DNA of 64,000 bases from Stappia sp. WLB 29 (GTDB lineage: Bacteria > Pseudomonadota > Alphaproteobacteria > Rhizobiales > Stappiaceae). Made by a program: the position numbers and the translations under genes. The stretch spans positions 234 through 64,233 of the forward strand of contig NZ_JALBGD010000014.1 of assembly GCF_023507705.1 (NCBI RefSeq), read 5' to 3'. Under the pieces are notes generated by a model, which did not search any database, had not been told where the DNA came from, and saw only the letters and a list, made by a program, of their open reading frames with translations. This document shows positions 54,661-63,161 of the stretch, piece after piece (within the stretch, counting starts at the first letter, position 1; every line of letters starts with the position of its first letter).

Positions 54661-54783
54661 ATGAACCGCCTGTTTGCACGTCTTGCCTGCGCATTGCTCG
54701 CCCTTGGCGATGGCACGGACAGCAGCTCCGGCGCCTACCAGCTTTCCCTCTCGCTCGACATCGGCGGAGAGGACAAGTCATGA
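54661..54783 (+). CDS. Small ORF of 40 aa, coupled to DUF2256
   Basis: Reads [18 protein letters not shown] at the start and ends GGEDKS. Its ATG follows a good ribosome site (GAGGAG, 6 nt before) and its stop overlaps the next start (ATGA). The first 16 residues are hydrophobic with a basic start, like a short signal or membrane anchor. No family match. It may serve as a leader that couples translation of the zinc-ribbon gene. Confidence 0.45.
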   Translation: MNRLFARLACALLALGDGTDSSSGAYQLSLSLDIGGEDKS

Positions 54784-54947
54784 AGATGCGCAGACGCCAG
54801 GACCTGCCGCAAAAGGTCTGCGCGACCTGTGGTCGGCCCTTCGCCTGGCGGCGCAAATGGCGCCTGAACTGGGAGGAGGTCCGCCACTGCTCGCAGCGCT
54901 GCCGGGAGAACCGTCTCCGGTCCGGCCCGAGCGGAAAGTCACGCTAA
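54780..54947 (+). CDS. DUF2256 zinc-ribbon-like protein
   Basis: 55-aa protein [20 protein letters not shown]..., with the family pattern CxxC...WRRKW...[11 protein letters not shown], four cysteines that probably bind zinc. Very basic. Role unknown. Translation is coupled to the 40-aa ORF by an ATGA overlap. A GGDEF-EAL gene follows 115 bp later. Confidence 0.83.
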   Translation: MKMRRRQDLPQKVCATCGRPFAWRRKWRLNWEEVRHCSQRCRENRLRSGPSGKSR

Positions 54948-54991
54948 ACCATTGCGGATGATGAGGTTTCGCAAACAGGTATTTACGCGGA

Positions 54992-55006
54992 TTAACCAAG
55001 CATTGA
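54992..55006. promoter_or_regulatory. Near-CtrA site TTAA-N7-TTGA
   Basis: TTAA-CCAAGCA-TTGA matches 7 of 8 CtrA bases, 56 bp before the GGDEF-EAL start codon. Confidence 0.35.
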
Positions 55007-55062
55007 TGGTCATTTGTTAACAGCCGCCATGCCACCTTCGCCTCGTTGTTAAGGGGCTCGCA

Positions 55063-57312
55063 ATGGTAGCGACACGAACCGACACAGGCGCACGTCTGGC
55101 AAATGCCATCCTGTTTCCCGTTGTGGGACTGGTGCTGCTCGCAATCGCGTTCTCGGTGGCGCTGATCGCCTATACGTCGCGGTCCGCCGACATCGCCGCT
55201 CTCAACAGCGAGCGCTCCCTGCTGCGCGGCAGCATCAATCTCCAGCTGGAGTTGCTGGCCAAGGAGCAGGAAGGCGTCGCGGTCTGGGACCAGTCGTTCT
55301 TCTACGCCCGGCCGGAGACCTTGAGCGTCGACTGGCTCGACAGCAATGTCGGCCTGTGGCTCTTTGCCAATTACGGCCACGACCAGACCATCATCCTCGA
55401 TGTCGACGGCAAGCCGGTCTACAATTCGATCCGCGGCAAGCGCATGCCGGTGGACGATGCCGCGGCGCTGCTCGACGACATCAAACCGCTTGTGGCCCGT
55501 GCGCGAGCCCGCTTCATCGCCAGTTTCGACCGGCTGCCGTCGGGCCTCTTCTATATCGAGCGCCCGCCGAGCGGCTTCACCCGTTCGCTGCACGAAACCG
55601 GCATGACCTCGTTCGAGGGCGAGCCGGCGCTGGTCGCGGCGACGGCGATCAGCCCGGAGCTGAAGCAGTTCCTGTCCAAGCGCCGCGCCCCCGCCGTGGT
55701 CGTCAGCCTGAAGAAGCTGGATCCCGCCCGCCTGCAGGCTCTGGCCGAACGTTCGGGCATCACGGGCCTGCGCTCTATCGCAAGGCCCGCCGGCCAGGCC
55801 GCCACCTTCGAACTGCGCAACCCGCGCGCCCAGCATATCGGCTATCTCGCCTGGCAGGCTGAGAACCCGGGCTCCTCGATCCTGTCGGGCGTGGGGCCGA
55901 TCCTGTTCTTTCTTGCCGCGACCATCGCCGGCCTCACCGGCCTGGTGCTGTTCTACACCCGCCAGAACACGCGCAGGCTCGCCGAAAGCGAGGCCCGCGC
56001 CCAGCATGCCGCGCTGCATGACAGCCTGACGGGCCTCGCCAATCGCGACTATTTCGCCAGCAGCTTCCGCGAAGAGCTGGCCGAATGGCAGGCCGCAAAG
56101 GGCCTGCTCGGCGTGATTTATATCGACCTCGACCACTTCAAGGACATCAACGATACGCTGGGACACGCCGCCGGCGACGAGGTGATCCGCGAGGCGGCGC
56201 GCCGGTTGCGCGTTCTGGTGCCGGAAGAGGCGACGCTCGCGCGCATCAGCGGCGACGAGTTCGCCCTGCTGCTGCCCGGCTGCGACTCCCGCGAACGCAT
56301 CGAGCAGGTGCTGAAGCGCATGCAGGATCGCTTCGCCGTGCCGATGTATATCGGCGGCAACCACCTGCATGTCAGTCTGAGCGTGGGTGCGGCCATTGCG
56401 CCGGAAGACAGCCTGTCGATGGGCGAGCTGCTGCGCAAGGCGGACATCGCGCTCTACTCGGCCAAGGCGAGCGGCCGCGGCCGCTGGGCCTTCTTCGAGG
56501 CCTGCATGGAAGAGCATGTGCGCACCCGCGAGAGCCTTGCCCATGCCCTGCGCGATGCCATTGCCCGCGGGAAGCTCGACGTCGTCTACCAGCCGCAGAC
56601 CACGATCGACGGAACCAAAGTCCTGTCGGTGGAGGCACTGCTGCGCTGGACCGATCCCGACATGGGCGCAATCAGCCCGGCGACCTTCGTGCCGATTGCC
56701 GAGGAAACCGGCCTGATCAACGATCTCGGCCTCTACGTGCTGCGCCGCGCCTGCCAGGACGCCGCCGCCTGGCCGCATCTGGGCCTTGCGGTCAATGTCT
56801 CGCCGACCCAGTTCCGCCATCCGCGCTTCATCGAGGACCTGCGCGACACGCTGGAGGCCTGCAACTTCGAGCCCTCGCGGCTGGAGATCGAGGTGACCGA
56901 GTCGGTCTTCGCCGACAACGACAACGACATCCTCAAGATCCTCACCCAGGTGCAGGAAATGGGCGTGCGGGTCGCCCTCGACGATTTCGGCGTCGGCTAT
57001 TCGAGCCTCAGCTACCTGCGCCGCTTCCCGTTCGACACGCTGAAAATCGACCGCTCCTTCATTGCCGACCTGGAGATCGCGCCGCATGCCCATGCGATCC
57101 TGTCGACGATCATCGACCTTGGCGAGGCACTGGGGATGAAGGTGGTGGCGGAAGGCATAGAGACCCGCCAGCAGGCGGTGATCCTTCAGCGGACGAATTG
57201 CGACCGCCTGCAGGGTTTCTACCTGTCGCGGCCCGTGCCGCCGGGCCGCATCGCCGAAGCAGAGGCCCGTCTGTCGGACGAGGATCAGCAGGCCATGCCG
57301 CTCAGGGCGTGA
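55063..57312 (+). CDS. CHASE4-like GGDEF-EAL cyclic-di-GMP protein
   Basis: Membrane protein of 749 aa. Two hydrophobic segments (about 15-37 and 272-297) enclose a periplasmic sensor region (CHASE4-like: QLELLAKEQEGVAVWDQSFFYARPE). A GGDEF domain follows with S396-GDEF, a variant of the first glycine, then an EAL domain with E524-A-L and DDFGVGYSS, which keep the residues needed for hydrolysis. So the phosphodiesterase is likely active and the cyclase perhaps so or regulatory. It ends directly against meaB (stop codons adjacent). Confidence 0.92.
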   Translation: MVATRTDTGARLANAILFPVVGLVLLAIAFSVALIAYTSRSADIAALNSERSLLRGSINLQLELLAKEQEGVAVWDQSFFYARPETLSVDWLDSNVGLWLFANYGHDQTIILDVDGKPVYNSIRGKRMPVDDAAALLDDIKPLVARARARFIASFDRLPSGLFYIERPPSGFTRSLHETGMTSFEGEPALVAATAISPELKQFLSKRRAPAVVVSLKKLDPARLQALAERSGITGLRSIARPAGQAATFELRNPRAQHIGYLAWQAENPGSSILSGVGPILFFLAATIAGLTGLVLFYTRQNTRRLAESEARAQHAALHDSLTGLANRDYFASSFREELAEWQAAKGLLGVIYIDLDHFKDINDTLGHAAGDEVIREAARRLRVLVPEEATLARISGDEFALLLPGCDSRERIEQVLKRMQDRFAVPMYIGGNHLHVSLSVGAAIAPEDSLSMGELLRKADIALYSAKASGRGRWAFFEACMEEHVRTRESLAHALRDAIARGKLDVVYQPQTTIDGTKVLSVEALLRWTDPDMGAISPATFVPIAEETGLINDLGLYVLRRACQDAAAWPHLGLAVNVSPTQFRHPRFIEDLRDTLEACNFEPSRLEIEVTESVFADNDNDILKILTQVQEMGVRVALDDFGVGYSSLSYLRRFPFDTLKIDRSFIADLEIAPHAHAILSTIIDLGEALGMKVVAEGIETRQQAVILQRTNCDRLQGFYLSRPVPPGRIAEAEARLSDEDQQAMPLRA

Positions 57313-58257
57313 TCAGAGGGCAAGTCGGGCCCGAAGCTCGCCGTCCAGCCGGGCGACGGCGCCGAACGGCCCACCTGCCCCGGCAAGCGCCGCATCAATG
57401 TCGCAGACCTCCCGTCCCGCCGTGCCGAAGCGCCGGGTGACGGCATCCACCACCCAGTGCCGCTGCTGCCGCGCGCGCCGCCCGGCAAGCTCGCCGTCCG
57501 CCTCCAGCCGCGCTGCATGGGCATCGCAGGCCGCAACCGCCTCCGCGATTCCCTGCTCTGCCGTCGCCGAGACCATCAGCACCTCGGGCAGGGCGGCTCC
57601 GGCCGGGCGGGCCAGCGACAGCGCACCCTGCACATCGGCCGCCGCGCGCCGGGCCAGAGCGCCCATGTCCGACTTGGTGACCAGCACCAGGTCGGGCAGC
57701 TCCATCACCCCAGCTTTCATGAATTGCAGGCTGTCGCCCGAGCCCGGCTGGATGCACAGGGCGAGCGTGTCGGCGACATGGGCAACGTCCGCCTCCGACT
57801 GGCCGATGCCGACCGATTCGACGATCACCCGGTCCATCACCGCGCGCATCAGGACGACGGCGGCGATGGCATGGTCGGAGAGCCCGCCGAGCCGGTCGCG
57901 CGCCGCCATCGAACGCACGAAGACGCCCCCATCTTCCGGATCGGTGGAAAGCCGCGTGCGGTCGCCGAGCAGCGCACCGCCGGTGATCTGCGAGGACGGA
58001 TCGACGGCAATGACGCCAACGCTCTCGCCCCGCGCACGGTAGGCACGGATCAGGGCGTTGGTCAGCGTCGACTTGCCGACGCCCGGCGGGCCGGTCAGTC
58101 CCAGGACGCGGCCGCCACCTGCCCCTGCAGCTTCATCGAGCAGCTGCAGGAAGGCGGGCTCGGCCGCCGCCGTCTCGATGGCCGACAGCGTACGGGCGAG
58201 CGCCGGCTTGCCGCCGGCGGCAAGCTCCGCGATGGTCGCCGGCCGCCGGACCGCCAT
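57313..58257 (-). CDS. meaB: Methylmalonyl-CoA mutase-associated GTPase MeaB
   Basis: G3E GTPase of 314 aa that protects or reloads B12-dependent methylmalonyl-CoA mutase. Walker A is GPPGVGKST (56-64), and VIVESVGIGQSE and VTKSDMG give the G3/G4 regions. Methylmalonyl-CoA mutase is not in the window. It starts 4 nt after ppdK on the same strand, an unexpected partner in one operon. Confidence 0.92.
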   Translation of the reverse strand: MAVRRPATIAELAAGGKPALARTLSAIETAAAEPAFLQLLDEAAGAGGGRVLGLTGPPGVGKSTLTNALIRAYRARGESVGVIAVDPSSQITGGALLGDRTRLSTDPEDGGVFVRSMAARDRLGGLSDHAIAAVVLMRAVMDRVIVESVGIGQSEADVAHVADTLALCIQPGSGDSLQFMKAGVMELPDLVLVTKSDMGALARRAAADVQGALSLARPAGAALPEVLMVSATAEQGIAEAVAACDAHAARLEADGELAGRRARQQRHWVVDAVTRRFGTAGREVCDIDAALAGAGGPFGAVARLDGELRARLAL

Positions 58258-58261
58258 AGCC

Positions 58262-60934
58262 TCAGGCCGCTTTCTTCGCCTTCAGCGCCGCCTGCGCGGC
58301 CGCCAGCCGGGCGATCGGCACACGGAACGGCGAGCAGGACACGTAGTCGAGCCCGACGCTCTCGCAGAAGGCGATCGAGGCCGGGTCGCCGCCATGCTCG
58401 CCGCAGATGCCGAGCTTGAGGCCCGGGCGGGCCGCCCGGCCGCGCTCGGCGCCGATGCGGATCAGCTCGCCGACGCCCTCCTGGTCGAGCGACACGAACG
58501 GATCGCGCTCGACCACGCCCATGCGCTGGTACGGACCGAGGAAGGAAGCCGCATCGTCGCGCGAGATGCCGAAGGTGGTCTGGGTCAGGTCGTTGGTGCC
58601 GAAGGAGAAGAACTCCGCCGTCTCCGCGATCTCGCCGGCGCGCAGGCACGCCCGCGGCAGCTCGATCATCGTGCCGACCTGATAGTCGATGGTGACGCCC
58701 GTCTCCTGCGCCACCGCCTTCGCCATCGCGTCGATGCGCGCACGCACCAGGTCGAGCTCCGCCTTGACGCCGACCAGCGGCACCATGATCTCCGGGGTCA
58801 CCGGCGATCCGGTGGTCTTGCCGGCCGCCACGGCCCCCTCGAAGATGGCTCGCGCCTGCATCTCGGCGATCTCCGGATAGGTGACGAGCAGCCGGCAGCC
58901 GCGATGGCCCAACATGGGGTTGAATTCGTTGAGATCGTGCGCCCTCTGCCGCAGCACCTCGCTGTCGACGCCCATCACCGCCGCCACCTCGGCGATTTCC
59001 TCCTCGCTATGCGGCAGGAATTCGTGCAGCGGCGGATCGAGCAGACGGATCGTCACGGGCAGACCCTGCATGATCTCGAACAGCTCGGTGAAGTCGCCGC
59101 GCTGCATCGGCAGCAGCTTGTCGAGCGCGGCGCGCCGGCCCTGCTCGGTCTCCGACAGGATCATCTCGCGCACCGCGACGATGCGCTCACCCTCGAAGAA
59201 CATGTGTTCGGTGCGGCACAAGCCGATGCCTTCGGCGCCGAAGCCACGCGCCGCGCGTGCATCCGCCGGCGTCTCGGCATTGGTACGCACCGCCATCCGC
59301 CGGTGGGCGTCGGCCCATTCCATCAGCCGGGCGAACTCGCCGGACATTTCCGGCTGCAGCATCGCCACCTCGCCGACGAGGACCTGGCCGGTGGTGCCGT
59401 CGATGGTGATCACATCGCCCTTGGTGAGCTTGCGGCCCGAGACCGTCAGCGTCGCCGTGCGATAGTCGATCCGCAACGCGCCGGCGCCGGAAACGCAGGG
59501 CTTGCCCATGCCGCGCGCCACCACGGCCGCGTGGCTGGTCATGCCGCCGCGCGTCGTCAGGATACCTTCGGCCGCATGCATGCCGTGGATGTCTTCCGGG
59601 CTCGTCTCGACGCGCACCAGGATGACCTTGCGGCCCGCGGCCTTCGCCTCTTCTGCCTCGTCGGAGGAGAAGACGATGGCACCGGACGCGGCGCCCGGCG
59701 AAGCCGGCAGACCGGTGGCGATCACGTCGCGCTTCGCCGCCGGGTCGATCATCGGGTGCAGCAGCTGGTCGAGGGCGGCCGGATCCACCCGCATCACCGC
59801 TTCCTCGGTGGTGATCAGGCCCTCGTCGGCCATCTCGACGGCGATCTTCAGCGCAGCGCGCGCGGTACGCTTGCCCGAGCGCGTCTGCAGCATCCACAGG
59901 CGGCCGCGCTCGATGGTGAATTCGAGATCCTGCATATCGCGATAATGGCCTTCCAGCCGGTCGCAGATCTCGGTGAACTCGGCAAAGGCCTCCGGCATCG
60001 CCTTTTCCAGCGACAGGGCATCGGAGCCGGCGGCGATGCGCGCGGCCTCCGTGATGTCCTGCGGCGTGCGGATGCCGGCGACCACGTCCTCGCCCTGGGC
60101 GTTGATCAGGAACTCGCCGTAGAGCGCCTTCTCGCCGGTGGACGGATTGCGGGTGAAGGCGACGCCGGTGGCCGAGTCCTCGCCCATGTTGCCGAAGACC
60201 ATCGCCTGCACGTTGACCGCCGTGCCCCAGTCGTTGGGGATGTCGTGCAGCCGGCGATAGGTGATGGCGCGCGCGCTTTCCCAGGACAGGAACACCGCCC
60301 CGATGGCGCCCCAGAGCTGCTCGTGCGGATCCTGCGGGAACGGCGTGCCGAGCTCGTCCTCCACCAGCGCCTTGTAGCTGGCGATGACCTGCTGCCAGTC
60401 CTCGGCCGTCAGGTCGGTGTCGAGGTCGCGGCCGTGTTCGTTCTTGAACTCCTCGAGGATCTCCTCGAAGGCGTGGTGATCGAGGCCCATCACCACGTCG
60501 GAATACATCTGGATGAAGCGGCGGTAGCTGTCATAGGCGAAGCGCGGATCGCCTGCGGCCGCGGCAAGCGCGGGCACCGTCTCGTCGTTGAGGCCGAGGT
60601 TCAGCACCGTGTCCATCATGCCCGGCATAGAGACGCGGGCGCCTGAGCGCACGGAGACCAGCAGCGGGTTGGTGGTGTCGCCGAAGCGCCGCCCGGTGAT
60701 CCGGCCGACTTCCTCGAGCGCGGCATCGACCTGGCCGCGCAGCTCGTCCGGATAGGTCTTGTCGTGGCTGTCGAACCAGGTGCAGACCTCGGTGGTGATG
60801 GTGAAGCCCGGCGGCACCGGAAGCCCCAGATTGCTCATTTCGGCAAGGTTGGCTCCCTTGCCGCCGAGCAGGTTCCTCATTCCGGCAGTGCCCTCGGCCT
60901 TGCCGTCACCGAAACCGTACACCCATTTGGTCAT
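58262..60934 (-). CDS. ppdK: Pyruvate, phosphate dikinase
   Basis: Interconverts pyruvate, ATP and Pi with PEP, AMP and PPi. The 890-aa product has the N-terminal nucleotide domain (MTKWVYGFGDGKAEG...GGKGANLAEMSNLGLP), the swivelling His domain GGMTSHAAVVARGMGKP, and the C-terminal PEP/pyruvate barrel (SFGTNDLTQTTFGISRDD; ICGEHGGDP). The ATG chosen is the family start, although the frame stays open for 180 further codons. meaB follows. Confidence 0.96.
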   Translation of the reverse strand: MTKWVYGFGDGKAEGTAGMRNLLGGKGANLAEMSNLGLPVPPGFTITTEVCTWFDSHDKTYPDELRGQVDAALEEVGRITGRRFGDTTNPLLVSVRSGARVSMPGMMDTVLNLGLNDETVPALAAAAGDPRFAYDSYRRFIQMYSDVVMGLDHHAFEEILEEFKNEHGRDLDTDLTAEDWQQVIASYKALVEDELGTPFPQDPHEQLWGAIGAVFLSWESARAITYRRLHDIPNDWGTAVNVQAMVFGNMGEDSATGVAFTRNPSTGEKALYGEFLINAQGEDVVAGIRTPQDITEAARIAAGSDALSLEKAMPEAFAEFTEICDRLEGHYRDMQDLEFTIERGRLWMLQTRSGKRTARAALKIAVEMADEGLITTEEAVMRVDPAALDQLLHPMIDPAAKRDVIATGLPASPGAASGAIVFSSDEAEEAKAAGRKVILVRVETSPEDIHGMHAAEGILTTRGGMTSHAAVVARGMGKPCVSGAGALRIDYRTATLTVSGRKLTKGDVITIDGTTGQVLVGEVAMLQPEMSGEFARLMEWADAHRRMAVRTNAETPADARAARGFGAEGIGLCRTEHMFFEGERIVAVREMILSETEQGRRAALDKLLPMQRGDFTELFEIMQGLPVTIRLLDPPLHEFLPHSEEEIAEVAAVMGVDSEVLRQRAHDLNEFNPMLGHRGCRLLVTYPEIAEMQARAIFEGAVAAGKTTGSPVTPEIMVPLVGVKAELDLVRARIDAMAKAVAQETGVTIDYQVGTMIELPRACLRAGEIAETAEFFSFGTNDLTQTTFGISRDDAASFLGPYQRMGVVERDPFVSLDQEGVGELIRIGAERGRAARPGLKLGICGEHGGDPASIAFCESVGLDYVSCSPFRVPIARLAAAQAALKAKKAA

Positions 60935-61351
60935 GCCGCCTGCATCCTCTCGCTTCGGGGCTTGCGGTCGCGCACCCCGGAGGCGCCGGGCCCTGCGCTT
61001 GGGCTCGCACGCGCCTCCCTCCCCGGATGCCCACCCCCATAAATGATGCAGTGCACGAAACAAAGGTTTTTTGCGCGACCGTCCGCTCCGTTGTTGACGC
61101 AAGACATCGGCGGACGCCGTAAAACCCTGCGATTCCAGCCCTTGCCGCCTTGCCGGACATGCCGCACCGCCCCATATCGCGAAAACAGGCAGGATCGATA
61201 CGCAACAGATCGCTCCACGTGTGAGCCGGCTCAACGGGCAGCAAGGCCGCCCATGCTTGCAGGCGGGACATATTGCGGCCATCCTCGCACGCAAACTCAG
61301 GCGGATGACTCGCCGCATTCGCGCCAAAGCAGGGGCATTGAGACAATCCGG
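60935..61351. other. Divergent spacer ppdK/TPR gene
   Basis: 417 bp with no supported gene. It must hold both promoters. There is an ordinary TTGACG-type element near 61094, but I could not assign a start point. Confidence 0.4.
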
Positions 61352-63154
61352 ATGACAACACGCCGCCTCACCCGAACCGCCCGCCGCGGCAGCCTTGCCT
61401 GCAGCGTCGCACTTCTGGCCTCGCTTGCGGCCCTTTCGTCCGCCCCTCTGGCTTTCGCCGAAACGCTGGCGCAAGCGACCGATATCGCCCCGGACTTCAG
61501 CGCAGGTACTCCGGAAGGCCTGCCGATCACCCTGAGCGGCAGCTATCTCTCCGGGCGGCTGGCCGGCCAGAGCAACGATCTAGACAATGCCGCCACCTTC
61601 TTCGGCGAGGCGCTGCTGGTCGACCCGGGCAACCCCTTCCTGCTCGACCGCACCTTCGTGCTGAAACTGGCGAACGGCGACCTCGCCGAGGCGCTGGAAC
61701 TGGCCGAACGCCTCAAGGGCGAGCAGGACGACCACTTTCTCGCCGGGCTGATGCTGGCAGTGGAGGAGATGCGCGCAGGCAACAACGCCAAGGCCGGAGA
61801 GTACCTCTCCGACGGCGGTCGAGGCCCGCTGGCGGAGCTCGCCGCCGGGCTGCTGTCGGCCTGGGCCCTGGCCGGCGACGGCAAGACCGACGAGGCGCTG
61901 GAGCGAATCTCGCGGCTGAACGGGCCGAGCTGGTACACCGTCTTCGTCGCCTACCACACCGGGCTGATCCAGGACTTTGCGGGCCGGGCCAAGGATGCGG
62001 AGGCGAACTTCCGCGATGCCTACAGCGCCGACCGGGGTGCGCTGCGCGTCGTCAACGCCTACGCGCTGTCGCTCTACCGCAACGGCGACAAGGACGCTGC
62101 GCTCAAGGTGCTGGCCGAGTTCGACGCGATGCTGCCCGACCATCCGGTGCTGGTGGCCACCCGCGAGCGGATCGAGAGCGGCGAGACCATCGAGCGCATC
62201 GCCGCAACCCCGCAAGTGGGTGCCGCCGAGGTGCTGTACGGCCTTGGCGCGGCCATCGGCCGGGACGGCGGCGAGGAGCTGTCGGCGACCTTGCTGCAGC
62301 TCGCCCTGCATCTCGACGAGGAGGCCGATGTCGCCGCCATCGCGCTGGCCGGCCTCTTCGACCGCATGGGGCGCTTCCAGCGCTCCATCGAGGTTCTTTC
62401 CGGCGTTCCCGACAGCTCGCCGCTGAAGCGCGATGCCGAGATCCAGGTCGGCATCAACTACAACGCCATCGACAATCTCGACGAGGCGCGCGCGCATCTC
62501 TCCGCCCTGGTGGAAAGTGATCCGAGCGATCTCGACGCGGTGATGGCACTCGGTAACGTCTTGAGATCCCACAAGCTTTTCAAGGAGGCCGAGGAAGCCT
62601 ACTCCAAGGGCATCGACACCATCGCCGAGCCGGACAGCCGCCACTGGACGATCTTCTACTATCGCGGCATCTGCCGCGAGCGGCTGAAGACCTGGGGAGC
62701 GGCCGAAGCCGACTTCCGCCTGTCGCTGAAGCTGTCGCCCGAGCAGCCCCTGGTGCTCAATTACCTCGGATATTCGCTGGTGGATCAAGGGCTTAAGCTG
62801 CCAGAGGCGTTGGACATGATCCGCAAGGCGGTGGAGCTGCGTCCCCGCGATGGCTACATCGTCGACAGTCTCGGCTGGGCCTATTACAAGCTGCAGCGCT
62901 ACGAGGAGGCGGTGACCGAACTGGAGCGCGCCGTCGAACTGCGGCCGCAGGATTCGGTGATCAACGACCATCTGGGCGATGCCTATTGGAAGGTCGGGCG
63001 CCGGCTGGAGGCACAGTTCCAGTGGAACCACGCCCGCGACCTCGATCCGGAGCCGGAAGAGTTGCCGAAGATCCTGGAGAAGATCGAGAAGGGCCTGCCT
63101 GAGGCCGGCGAGCCGCCGGCGGCCAAGGTCGAACCGAAGCAGAACGGCGGCTGA
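61352..63154 (+). CDS. Exported TPR-repeat protein
   Basis: Protein of 600 aa: a signal peptide (residues 1-36, ending ...LAFA) and at least ten tetratricopeptide-like helical repeats across 60-570 (for example ALELAERLKGEQDDHFLAGLML, EEAVTELERAVELRPQDSVINDHLGDAYWKVG). It probably sits in the periplasm and organises protein complexes. It lies 7 bp before ispE, an arrangement common in alphaproteobacteria, without a proven link. Confidence 0.88.
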   Translation: MTTRRLTRTARRGSLACSVALLASLAALSSAPLAFAETLAQATDIAPDFSAGTPEGLPITLSGSYLSGRLAGQSNDLDNAATFFGEALLVDPGNPFLLDRTFVLKLANGDLAEALELAERLKGEQDDHFLAGLMLAVEEMRAGNNAKAGEYLSDGGRGPLAELAAGLLSAWALAGDGKTDEALERISRLNGPSWYTVFVAYHTGLIQDFAGRAKDAEANFRDAYSADRGALRVVNAYALSLYRNGDKDAALKVLAEFDAMLPDHPVLVATRERIESGETIERIAATPQVGAAEVLYGLGAAIGRDGGEELSATLLQLALHLDEEADVAAIALAGLFDRMGRFQRSIEVLSGVPDSSPLKRDAEIQVGINYNAIDNLDEARAHLSALVESDPSDLDAVMALGNVLRSHKLFKEAEEAYSKGIDTIAEPDSRHWTIFYYRGICRERLKTWGAAEADFRLSLKLSPEQPLVLNYLGYSLVDQGLKLPEALDMIRKAVELRPRDGYIVDSLGWAYYKLQRYEEAVTELERAVELRPQDSVINDHLGDAYWKVGRRLEAQFQWNHARDLDPEPEELPKILEKIEKGLPEAGEPPAAKVEPKQNGG

Positions 63155-63161
63155 CACCGCC

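Noticed and set aside
53079-54716. A frame continuous with ackA that runs on upstream for about 540 codons
   Set aside because: It overlaps the real pta gene in the wrong register. The ackA family N-terminus begins at the GTG that overlaps the pta stop codon.
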